Shown here: one piece after another, positions 1 to 5,817 of the stretch
How the letters are laid out: each line of letters opens with the position of its first letter
Numbering within the stretch: the stretch's first letter is position 1
From: DASWKG01 sp036396755
GTDB lineage: Bacteria; Actinomycetota; UBA4738; CALAEC01
Assembly: GCA_036396755.1 (NCBI GenBank)
Contig: DASWKG010000084.1
Location: forward strand, 1-17,141
Length of the DNA stretch: 17,141 nucleotides
Reading direction: 5' to 3'
Translations under genes and position numbers: made by a program
The notes under the pieces: generated by a model
Database searches by the model: none
Told to the model about the DNA's origin: nothing
What the model saw: only the letters and a program-made list of their open reading frames with translations

Positions 1-170
1 ACAACTGGGCGGCCTACACCGAGCAGGGCGGCGAGCCCATCTTCCAGGGCGAGATCATCACCGGCCCCGACGAGATCGACTACACCTTCACGACACCGCC
101 GCCGGGCGAGTACTTCTTCCAGTGCGACCTCCACCCGACGACGATGTCCGGCACGATTACAATCGGATAG
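1..170 (+). CDS. Cupredoxin-domain protein, C-terminal end (partial)
   Basis: The reading frame enters from the left edge (first full codon at base 3) and stops with TAG at 168-170, leaving 55 residues. They form the last strands of a cupredoxin fold and end in FFQCDLHPTTMSGTITI. The Cys, His and Met of CDLHPTTM are the usual C-terminal type 1 copper ligands; the fourth ligand, a His, would lie upstream of the window. Such proteins are small periplasmic or membrane-attached electron carriers, or domains of larger copper enzymes, and the missing N-terminus prevents a choice. It converges on ccdA, with 84 bases between the stops. Proximity to a cytochrome bc-type operon fits an electron-transfer role, which is inference. 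Confidence 0.85.
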   Translation, partial: NWAAYTEQGGEPIFQGEIITGPDEIDYTFTTPPPGEYFFQCDLHPTTMSGTITIG

Positions 171-254
171 CACCGCCGTCGGGTTCGGGCGTTGGCACCG
201 GTCGCGTACACCCCACTCAGACGTCGACGCAACCTCGAGCCTGCCGCCCAGGAA

Positions 255-1016
255 TCAGATCGGGGGCTCGAACCCCCGCACCAGGTCGAGCAGCCCGATC
301 CGGATCAGGAACTGCTGCCACAGGTTCAGGACAAGCATCACGCCGATGAACGTCATGACCGCGCCGCTGACGCCCGCGAACCAACGGTAGTTGCGCTTCA
401 CGAACCCGAGCGCGTCCATCAGCCGGCTGAGGCCGAGCCCGACGAGCACGAACGGTAGGCCCAGGCCGAGCGAGTACGAGGCCATGAGCATGGCGCCCCA
501 CGCGCCGCCTCCCTGCGCCGCCGCGATGCCGAGGATCCCCGCCAGCACCGGACCGACGCACGGCGTCCATCCGGTCGCGAACGCCATCCCGAGCGGCAGC
601 GCGCCGAAGGTCCCGGGCCGGACCTTCGCGAGGAACGGGCGCCGCTCCCGGTAGACGCCCGCGCCCCCCACCCGAAAGGCGTACGCGAGCATGAGCAGAC
701 CGATGACGATCACGATCGCGCCGGCGATCCGCTGTCCCACCGAGGACTTGATGACGGGGACCACCGCGGCCGAGAACGCGCCGAGCGCCGTGAACACGAT
801 GGCGAGACCGGCAACGAAGAGCGACATCGGGAGCAGCCGCTGCCGGACGCTCGCGCGCACGGCCACGCCGCCCGAGCCGCCGCTCTCCGGCACCTGTCCC
901 GACACGAACGCCAGGTAGCCCGGCACCAGCGGCAGCACGCACGGCGACGCGAACGACACCACCCCAGCCGCGAAGGCGAGCGCCGGCCCCCACCACGCCT
1001 GCAGGTTCGGATCCAT
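255..1016 (-). CDS. ccdA: CcdA-type thiol:disulfide transporter for cytochrome c biogenesis
   Basis: This 253-residue polytopic membrane protein belongs to the CcdA/DsbD-transmembrane family, which carries reducing equivalents across the membrane so that apocytochrome c CXXCH cysteines stay reduced for heme attachment. The two redox cysteines are visible: C26 in SFASPCVLPLVPGYLAF and C153 in GWTPCVGPVLAG, each in a proline-containing helix. About six hydrophobic helices can be counted. The frame is open up to 1100, but the ATG at 1016 is preferred because it gives the normal family N-terminus, has GGGAG about 10 bases upstream, and leaves the Rex operator noncoding. It is transcribed divergently from the cytochrome operon, whose cytochrome c would be a natural client. 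Confidence 0.9.
   Translation of the reverse strand: MDPNLQAWWGPALAFAAGVVSFASPCVLPLVPGYLAFVSGQVPESGGSGGVAVRASVRQRLLPMSLFVAGLAIVFTALGAFSAAVVPVIKSSVGQRIAGAIVIVIGLLMLAYAFRVGGAGVYRERRPFLAKVRPGTFGALPLGMAFATGWTPCVGPVLAGILGIAAAQGGGAWGAMLMASYSLGLGLPFVLVGLGLSRLMDALGFVKRNYRWFAGVSGAVMTFIGVMLVLNLWQQFLIRIGLLDLVRGFEPPI
261..278 (-). terminator. Possible hairpin terminator at the end of ccdA
   Basis: On the minus strand a CGGGGG arm, a six-base TTCGAG loop and a CCCCCG arm overlap the last ccdA codons, followed by a mildly T-rich stretch (ATCTGATTCCT). The stem is a perfect 6 bp. There is no real T tract, so intrinsic termination is only plausible. Confidence 0.3.
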
Positions 1017-1079
1017 CGCCCCCAGTCTCCCACCCTCGCCCGCTTGCGCGCGGGGCCGCGGCTGGGCATCATTCCCCCT

Positions 1080-1107
1080 GGAGCTTGTGAACGGCTTCAC
1101 AAGCTCC
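1080..1107. promoter_or_regulatory. Rex operator between ccdA and the cytochrome operon
   Basis: A 12-base perfect inverted repeat, GGAGCTTGTGAA and TTCACAAGCTCC, is separated by CGGC. Its core, TGTGAACGGCTTCACA (1086-1101), fits the Rex operator consensus known from Streptomyces and other Gram-positives (TTGTGAA...TTCACAA). It lies in the 164-base gap between divergent ccdA (start 1016) and the 118-residue protein gene (start 1181), so it could serve either or both. The window also encodes a Rex protein at 12665-13342. Apart from this site and a weak -10-like hexamer I see nothing else in the gap. Confidence 0.85.
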
Positions 1108-1141
1108 GGCGACCGATTTCCGTAGGCGCGCGGGGCCGCGA

Positions 1142-1147
1142 TATCAT
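1142..1147 (+). promoter_or_regulatory. Candidate -10 box for the cytochrome operon
   Basis: TATCAT matches TATAAT at five of six positions and would start transcription near 1154, about 27 bases before the first gene. No convincing -35 box is visible; the Rex operator would end about 34 bases upstream of the hexamer. Tentative. Confidence 0.25.
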
Positions 1148-1180
1148 CGGCCCCGCCCGAGGGAGGGGGAAGACGAGGCC

Positions 1181-1537
1181 GTGAGACTGCCGATCCCGAA
1201 GGGGCTCGAGCGCCGCCTGAAGCCGCTCATCACGAAGGGCGAGGCGTTCCTGCGGGAGTGGGAGTGGACGTGGACGACCGCCTTCGTGGCCGGCATCGTC
1301 ATCTCGTTCGCCGCCGTCACCACCCTCGCCGTCATCCCCTCGTGGTGGCTGGTCTTCGCCGACACCACGCTGCAGTGGCGGACCCGGCTGTTCATCACGA
1401 TCCGCGACGTCATCGCGCTCGGCTGGATCTCGGTCTGGCTGGGCGTCTTCGTGATCACCGCCTACCAGGTCCAGGTCATCCGCAGGCGACTGCGGGGCGA
1501 GCGGCAGTCCGAACGCTACTCTGGGGGCTACCGATGA
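1181..1537 (+). CDS. Small two-helix membrane protein, first gene of the cytochrome operon
   Basis: This 118-residue protein is not one I recognise. It has a basic N-terminal segment (residues 1-28), hydrophobic helices at about 32-52 and 76-98, and an Arg-rich tail (RRRLRGERQSERY) that should stay cytoplasmic by the positive-inside rule. A Trp-rich stretch, EWEWTWTT, sits at the start of the first helix. The GTG at 1181 has purine-rich GAGGGAGGGGGAAGA upstream. The next gene, for ferredoxin, begins 19 bases after its stop, so the two are almost certainly cotranscribed. Its position suggests an accessory or assembly subunit of the quinol:cytochrome c complex, inferred from context only. Confidence 0.75.
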   Translation: MRLPIPKGLERRLKPLITKGEAFLREWEWTWTTAFVAGIVISFAAVTTLAVIPSWWLVFADTTLQWRTRLFITIRDVIALGWISVWLGVFVITAYQVQVIRRRLRGERQSERYSGGYR

Positions 1538-1556
1538 CCCTGGAGGTTCGTGGCTG

Positions 1557-1958
1557 ATGCCGTTCGTGAAGACCGAGGTCGACATCCGCGAGGACTACGT
1601 CGTCACGCCCGTCGAGCCGGAGTGGCTGAAGGAGGGCGTGAAGTCCCCGAAGCACCTGATGCTCGACCCCGACCCCTGCATCCTGTGCCGGGCGTGCGAG
1701 GACGTCTGCCCGTGGAACTGCATCTACATGCTCGACCCCGGGATCGTCGAGGACGCGGGCGACCAGGCCACCGAGGCGCAGGTGGGCCAGGCGTTCGCGA
1801 TCTTCGTGGTCGACGACAACGCCTGCACCCGCTGCTCGGTGTGCGTCGAGCGCTGCCCGAGCGACTGCCTGTACTACGCGCGGCTGCCCGAGGGGACCGA
1901 GGGCCCGAGGCGCATGGCCGAGGTGCCGATGGACCAGCAGCAGGAAGGCGCGGCGTGA
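1557..1958 (+). CDS. Two-cluster 4Fe-4S ferredoxin
   Basis: This 133-residue soluble protein has two complete 4Fe-4S motifs: C41-x2-C44-x2-C47-x3-C51-P and C90-x2-C93-x2-C96-x3-C100-P. A further Cys follows each motif four residues after the last ligand (C55 and C104). The motifs are about 40 residues apart, longer than in small clostridial ferredoxins, and there are N- and C-terminal extensions. A GGAGG lies about ten bases before the ATG. Its TGA overlaps the GTG start of cytochrome b (GTGA), implying translational coupling and matched amounts. That suggests a partner or subunit of the cytochrome complex rather than a general carrier. The electron-carrier assignment is firm; the partner is inferred. 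Confidence 0.9.
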   Translation: MPFVKTEVDIREDYVVTPVEPEWLKEGVKSPKHLMLDPDPCILCRACEDVCPWNCIYMLDPGIVEDAGDQATEAQVGQAFAIFVVDDNACTRCSVCVERCPSDCLYYARLPEGTEGPRRMAEVPMDQQQEGAA

Positions 1959-2734
1959 AGGTCAAGCTCCCGAGGCCGCCCAACCCTCTCGAGCTCCTCG
2001 ACAAGGTTCGCGACACCGAGGTCTGGAAGTCCATCTTCCGCCCGGGGTCAGTCTTCCGGAAGGGCTACAAGGACACCCAGCGCGACCGCGCGCTGGCGAT
2101 GATGAACAACGTCCTGTACCACCTGCATCCCGTCAAGATCAAGCGTCACGGCCTGAAGCTGACCTACACGTTCTGCCTCGGCGGCCTTTCGTTCTTCCTG
2201 TTCATCCTGCTGACGGTCACGGGCATCTTCCTCATGTTCTTCTACCGCCCGTCCGCCGACATCGCCTCGGCCCAGGCCTACCGCGACATGGAGGCGATCC
2301 GCGGGAGCGTGGTGTTCGGCGACATGGTCCGCAACATCCACCGGTGGGCGGCGCACCTCATGGTGTTCACCGTCTTCCTGCACATGGCGCGGGTGTTCTA
2401 CACCGGCGCCTACAAGCCGCCGCGCGAGTTCAACTGGGTCGTCGGCGTCATCCTCCTGCTCCTCACCGTGCTTCTCGCATTCACCGGCTACCTGCTCCCG
2501 TGGGACCAGCTGGCGATCTGGGCGGTCACGGTCGGGACGAGCCTCGCGGGCTACTCGCCGCTGATCGCCGACGAGGTGAAGTTCGTCCTGCTCGGCAGCG
2601 TGGAGGTGGGACCCGAGACGCTCCTCCGGTGGTACGTGCTGCACGTGTTGGCGCTTCCGTTCATCGCGGTGATCTTCCTGGCGGTGCACTTCTGGCGGAT
2701 CCGCAAGGACGGCGGGATCTCGGGGCCGCTGTAG
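1955..2734 (+). CDS. qcrB: Cytochrome b, b6-like N-terminal half of a split bc complex
   Basis: This 259-residue protein is the heme-bearing four-helix half of cytochrome b, which oxidises quinol and passes electrons across the membrane. Heme b ligands are visible as H129 and H143 (13 residues apart) in helix B and H230 and H245 (14 apart) in helix D; the 14-residue helix D spacing is the b6 type. C74 in FCLGG aligns with the b6 cysteine in YCLGG that covalently holds heme ci. Other landmarks are FYRP at 96-99 and GYLLPWDQ at 178-185. The GTG at 1955 overlaps the ferredoxin stop. The frame stays open upstream to 1550, but that part only shadows the ferredoxin gene. Confidence 0.93.
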   Translation: MKVKLPRPPNPLELLDKVRDTEVWKSIFRPGSVFRKGYKDTQRDRALAMMNNVLYHLHPVKIKRHGLKLTYTFCLGGLSFFLFILLTVTGIFLMFFYRPSADIASAQAYRDMEAIRGSVVFGDMVRNIHRWAAHLMVFTVFLHMARVFYTGAYKPPREFNWVVGVILLLLTVLLAFTGYLLPWDQLAIWAVTVGTSLAGYSPLIADEVKFVLLGSVEVGPETLLRWYVLHVLALPFIAVIFLAVHFWRIRKDGGISGPL

Positions 2735-2746
2735 TGAGGGAGGCAG

Positions 2747-3574
2747 ATGGCCGAGCGACCTGAAGAGCTCGATCCGGAGACCTATCAGCGGATCCTGGGC
2801 GAGCTGCTGGGGCAGGGCATGTCGCGCCGCGTCGCCGAGGGGCGGGCCCGCCGCCTCACGATGATCGAGTACAACAAGAAGCACGGGAAGGAGGAGTCCC
2901 GTCCCGCAGCCCCCGCCGCCGCCGCCGGCGATGCTCCCGCCCAACCCGCCGCACCCGCGGCTCAGGAGGCGGCCGCGGCCCCCGCTGCCCCCGCGATGGT
3001 GATGGCCGCGCCGCCCGCGAGCGCCGTGCGGACCGCTCCCCCGCCCACCGGCCGGCCGCCCAGCCCGAAGCCCGGGGTCCCCGACAAGCACCGGCTGCTG
3101 GCGCTGGTGCCGCCCGAGGGCGTCCAGCGCGTCGAGCGCGACCAGGGCGACCGCATCAACGTCTTCCCGCACCTGCTCCTCGAGGAGCTGCTCGCGCTGG
3201 TGATCGTCACCGCGGCGCTGATCGTCTTCTCGACCTTCGTGAACGCGCCGCTCCGCGAGCTGGCGAACCCCAACCTCACCCCGAACCCCTCGAAGGCCCC
3301 CTGGTACTTCCTCGGGCTCCAGGAGCTGCTCCGCTACTTCCACCCCATGGTGGCCGGGGTGCTCGCGCCAACCTACGTGATCGTGTTCCTGATGGCGCTC
3401 CCCTACGTCGACCGCAACCCGAGCAACAAGCCCGGCGACCGCAAGATGGCCATCGTGCTCTTCACGATGTTCCTGATGTTCTGGGCGATCCTGACGATCA
3501 TCGGCTCGTTCTTCCGCGGCCCCGGGTTCAACTTCGTCTGGCCATGGGCAGACGGTATCTTCTTCGAGCTATGA
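2747..3574 (+). CDS. Cytochrome b C-terminal half (subunit IV-like) with N-terminal extension
   Basis: Residues 137-275 are the subunit IV-like part of a split cytochrome b: INVFPHLLLEE, then helices at about 143-165, 202-222 and 232-255. The quinol-oxidation (Qo) motif, PEWY in mitochondria, reads APWY at 184-187 within KAPWYFLGLQELL, so the usual acidic residue is missing. The first ~50 residues form a charged, probably helical cytoplasmic segment (ELDPETYQRILGELL), followed by an Ala/Pro-rich linker (about 52-105). This extension is not part of classical subunit IV, which is about 160 residues. GGGAGG precedes the ATG, 13 bases after the cytochrome b stop. Its own stop overlaps the Rieske start (ATGA). 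Confidence 0.92.
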   Translation: MAERPEELDPETYQRILGELLGQGMSRRVAEGRARRLTMIEYNKKHGKEESRPAAPAAAAGDAPAQPAAPAAQEAAAAPAAPAMVMAAPPASAVRTAPPPTGRPPSPKPGVPDKHRLLALVPPEGVQRVERDQGDRINVFPHLLLEELLALVIVTAALIVFSTFVNAPLRELANPNLTPNPSKAPWYFLGLQELLRYFHPMVAGVLAPTYVIVFLMALPYVDRNPSNKPGDRKMAIVLFTMFLMFWAILTIIGSFFRGPGFNFVWPWADGIFFEL

Positions 3575-4290
3575 GCCGGTCGACCATCGCCATCATCATC
3601 GTCGTCGTCCTCTTCGGGCAGTTCGTGCTGCTGCTCGGCGCCTCCCTCTACCGCTCGCGACGGGCGAAGGCCCGGCTCGAGGTGGCGGGGGCCATCGTCA
3701 CGACCGAGCCGCCGAAGGAGGCGAAGAAGCCGCCGCCCGTCACGCGGCGCGAGTTCTTCCGTCGCTCCCTGCTCGGATCGCTCGGGCTGTTCGGCGCGCA
3801 GTTCGGCGCCGCGAGCCTCGCGTTCCTGTGGCCGAACCTCCAGGGAGGGTTCGGCTCGGTGATCGACCTCGCCCTGAGTCCCGACGACATCAAGGAGCAG
3901 ATCCGCGGCGACCGTCTGCCCTTCTACTACGGCGCGGGAAGGTTCTATCTCGTGAACTACGACGGCGACGGCGCCGACACCGAGTACGCGGGGCTCGTCG
4001 GGGAAGGGATCATGGCCCTGTTCCAGCGCTGCGTCCACCTCGGCTGCCGGGTGCCGTTCTGCGAGCAGAGCCAGTGGTTCGAGTGCCCCTGCCACGGCTC
4101 GAAGTACAACAACGCCGGCGAGTACCAGGACGGCCCCGCGCCGCGAGGCCTGGACCGGTTCGCCGTCTCCGTCGAGGACGGGACCGTCCGCGTCGACACC
4201 AGCAAGATCGTGCTCGGCCCGCCCCGGGGCACCGACACCACGGGACAGGATCCCGAGGGCCCCTTCTGCGTGAACGTGTCCGAGGGTTGA
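3571..4290 (+). CDS. qcrA: Rieske 2Fe-2S subunit of the quinol:cytochrome c reductase
   Basis: This 239-residue protein carries both Rieske motifs: C154-V-H156-L-G-C159 and C172-P-C174-H175-G-S. C154, H156, C172 and H175 bind the 2Fe-2S cluster, and C159-C174 form the conserved disulfide. An N-terminal helix (residues 4-23) is followed by a linker and a second helix (66-87) preceded by paired arginines, TRREFFRRSLLG, resembling a Tat signal set after a first transmembrane helix as in actinobacterial QcrA. C164 and C233 are additional cysteines in the exported domain. The ATG at 3571 overlaps the preceding stop; an upstream ATG at 3544 is less likely because it would extend the overlap by nine codons. 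Confidence 0.95.
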   Translation: MSRSTIAIIIVVVLFGQFVLLLGASLYRSRRAKARLEVAGAIVTTEPPKEAKKPPPVTRREFFRRSLLGSLGLFGAQFGAASLAFLWPNLQGGFGSVIDLALSPDDIKEQIRGDRLPFYYGAGRFYLVNYDGDGADTEYAGLVGEGIMALFQRCVHLGCRVPFCEQSQWFECPCHGSKYNNAGEYQDGPAPRGLDRFAVSVEDGTVRVDTSKIVLGPPRGTDTTGQDPEGPFCVNVSEG

Positions 4291-4292
4291 GC

Positions 4293-4967
4293 GTGGTCGC
4301 GATCTCCAGCGTCGTCATCGTCGGTCTCATCGGGGCCGCGGTCGTGGCCGTGGCGTTCGCGGGAGGCCTCGTGGCCCTCGCGCTCCGCCGCCGAGGGCCC
4401 GGGAAGCCCGACATCCCCGCGGGGATGCGCCCCGGCCCCGCCGACGAGATGCTCGAGCGCAGGTTCATCGAGCGCTTCGTCGGTTGGAACCTGGTCTTCG
4501 TCCTCTTCTTCGCCGTGTGGCTTCCGGTCTACTGGCTCCAGGAGCCCGACCGCAACGTGCTGGAGCAGGTCCAGCTGACCGACCGGTCGGTCGAACGTGG
4601 CTCGAAGTGGTTCGCGCTGACGAGCGAGGAGAACCCCACCGGCTTCGGCTGCGCCCGCTGTCACGGAGACGACGCGGGCGGCGGAGAGACGATCTTCCAG
4701 GGGACGATCTACCCGGTCCCCTCGCTCAACAACGTCTGCGGGCGCCTCACCATCGAGGACAACGAGGAGACGCCGAACACCGACATCCGGACCACGATCA
4801 TGCAGGGGCGCGCGGAAACTCCGATGCCGTCGTGGAGCGTGCGCTTCGCGGGTCCCATGAACGACCAGCAGATCCAGGACATCATCAACTACCTTTTGAC
4901 CATCCAGACGGTTGAGGGCGAGGACAACTTCTGCCTCAACCCGCCCACGCCCGGGGAGGATTCCTAG
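4293..4967 (+). CDS. Membrane-anchored monoheme cytochrome c
   Basis: This 224-residue protein has two hydrophobic helices (about 3-31 and 63-82) and an exported class I cytochrome c domain. The single heme site is C120-A-R-C123-H124, and M178 in ETPMPSW is the likely sixth ligand, followed by the C-terminal helix DQQIQDIINYLLTIQ. C149 and C214 are extra cysteines that could form a structural disulfide. The GTG at 4293 is preferred because GAGGG (4282-4286) lies six bases upstream; an overlapping TTG at 4287 lacks usable spacing. It probably takes the place of cytochrome c1/f, accepting electrons from the Rieske protein. Classical actinobacterial QcrC has two hemes; only one is present here. 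Confidence 0.93.
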   Translation: MVAISSVVIVGLIGAAVVAVAFAGGLVALALRRRGPGKPDIPAGMRPGPADEMLERRFIERFVGWNLVFVLFFAVWLPVYWLQEPDRNVLEQVQLTDRSVERGSKWFALTSEENPTGFGCARCHGDDAGGGETIFQGTIYPVPSLNNVCGRLTIEDNEETPNTDIRTTIMQGRAETPMPSWSVRFAGPMNDQQIQDIINYLLTIQTVEGEDNFCLNPPTPGEDS

Positions 4968-4968
4968 C

Positions 4969-5673
4969 ATGGAGCTGCTGGCCGACGGCGCGACGTTCGT
5001 CAAAGGGGTGCTGGTGATCGTCTCGTCGTTCGTGCTGTTCGTCGGGACGGTCTGGCTCCTCCTGGCTGCGATCTTCGGCGTCCGGATGGGCTACCTCATG
5101 ACCGCGACGGGCTTCTTCGCCTTCATGATCGTCCTCGCATCGATCTGGGCCTTCGGCGCGCCGGGCACCCCGAAGTTCCTCGGCCCCAAGGGCGAGCTGC
5201 CGCACTGGGTGGCCGTCTCGGCGGGCCTGGAGCTCTCGTCGTCGACCTATCCGGCGATCGAGCGGTACCCGGGAGGGCCGTGGAAGGCCCCCGGCAAGGA
5301 GCTGGCCGCCGAGGTCGAGCCGGTCACCTTGACCTTCGAGGACTTCCTCGCCGAGGAGGCGAACGCCGAGCTGCGGACGGCAGGCATCGAGGGCGAGGTG
5401 ACGGCCGAGGACTTCGCGATCTCGGGCCTCCGCTTCGCCACGATCGACGGCGCCGAGCTCGCGGTCGCGCGGGGGTTCGCGGTCGACGGCGGGCCGGTGG
5501 TTGAGATCTTCGGCTTCCGCGACAAGGGCGACGAGTCGCTGCCCTCGTACCTGTTCCTGGCGGCATCCGTGCTCGGGTTCGCCGCTCACCTGCCGTTCCT
5601 CGACCGAGCGGAGCGGCGGCGCAAGGAGATCCTGACCGGCGGCGATCAGGCGCCGTGGCGGGGCCCGGCCTAG
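4969..5673 (+). CDS. Unrecognised three-helix membrane protein of the cytochrome operon
   Basis: I do not recognise this 234-residue protein. It has two N-terminal helices (about 12-36 and 42-63), a conserved-looking junction FGAPGTPKFLGPKGELPHW (62-80), an acidic soluble domain of about 110 residues rich in Glu and Ala, a third helix (about 192-210) and a basic tail (DRAERRRKE). There are no cysteines or CXXCH, so it is unlikely to carry a heme c or iron-sulfur cluster. The ATG at 4969 follows the cytochrome c stop by one base, so it is cotranscribed and probably coupled. A structural or assembly role in the complex is inferred only from position. Confidence 0.8.
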   Translation: MELLADGATFVKGVLVIVSSFVLFVGTVWLLLAAIFGVRMGYLMTATGFFAFMIVLASIWAFGAPGTPKFLGPKGELPHWVAVSAGLELSSSTYPAIERYPGGPWKAPGKELAAEVEPVTLTFEDFLAEEANAELRTAGIEGEVTAEDFAISGLRFATIDGAELAVARGFAVDGGPVVEIFGFRDKGDESLPSYLFLAASVLGFAAHLPFLDRAERRRKEILTGGDQAPWRGPA

Positions 5674-5680
5674 CGGGCCC
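5661..5680 (+). other. Hairpin spanning the stop codon before the 37-residue ORF
   Basis: GGGCCCG and CGGGCCC are perfect complementary arms separated by GCCTAG, which contains the stop codon of the upstream gene. The RNA hairpin ends ten bases before the strong ribosome binding site of the small ORF. It could shield or set apart expression of the last gene. The structure is seen; its function is inferred. Confidence 0.4.
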
Positions 5681-5690
5681 GGGGGCGGGC

Positions 5691-5699
5691 AAAGGAGGT
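5691..5699 (+). promoter_or_regulatory. Near-perfect Shine-Dalgarno for the 37-residue protein
   Basis: AAAGGAGGT is complementary to the 16S rRNA 3' end over its whole length and sits four bases before the ATG at 5704. It is the strongest ribosome site in the window and is the main reason to accept the short ORF as a gene. Confidence 0.8.
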
Positions 5700-5703
5700 A
5701 GCG

Positions 5704-5817
5704 ATGGACCCGGTGACGCTCGTGGCGGCGATCGAGGAGGGCGGGGTGTCGTTCATCCTGCTCGCGGTGATGATCGTCGTCGTCTTCATCACCTTCCTCA
5801 TCACGATGGCGCGGTAG
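5704..5817 (+). CDS. 37-residue single-helix membrane protein, last gene of the cytochrome operon
   Basis: The product begins MDPVTLVAAIEEGG and then has one long hydrophobic helix (about residues 15-35, FILLAVMIVVVFITFLIT) ending in MAR. It starts 30 bases after the previous stop and is introduced by AAAGGAGGT. Respiratory complexes often contain single-helix subunits of this size (for example the PetG/L/M/N subunits of b6f), which makes a small structural subunit plausible, but no family is recognised. Its last 17 bases overlap the end of hemL on the other strand. It is short enough to be missed by standard gene callers. Confidence 0.72.
   Translation: MDPVTLVAAIEEGGVSFILLAVMIVVVFITFLITMAR

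Noticed and set aside
261..278. TTCGAG-loop hairpin resembling a tRNA T-arm
   Set aside because: No acceptor stem, anticodon arm or CCA end surrounds it, and it lies within the last codons of ccdA; it is better read as a possible terminator.
1550..1954. Upstream extension of the cytochrome b frame
   Set aside because: The added residues are Arg/Gly-rich and read out of frame through the ferredoxin gene; GTG 1955 gives a normal N-terminus.
2911..3010. GCC/CCC-rich simple-repeat-like tract
   Set aside because: It is the Ala/Pro linker of the subunit IV-like protein in a high-GC codon context, not a DNA repeat element; protein-level interest is reported separately.
2048..3343. Long leftward open frame opposite the cytochrome b genes
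   Set aside because: It is an antisense shadow typical of high-GC DNA: low-complexity Arg/Glu/Gly/His composition, no family resemblance, and two certain genes on the other strand.
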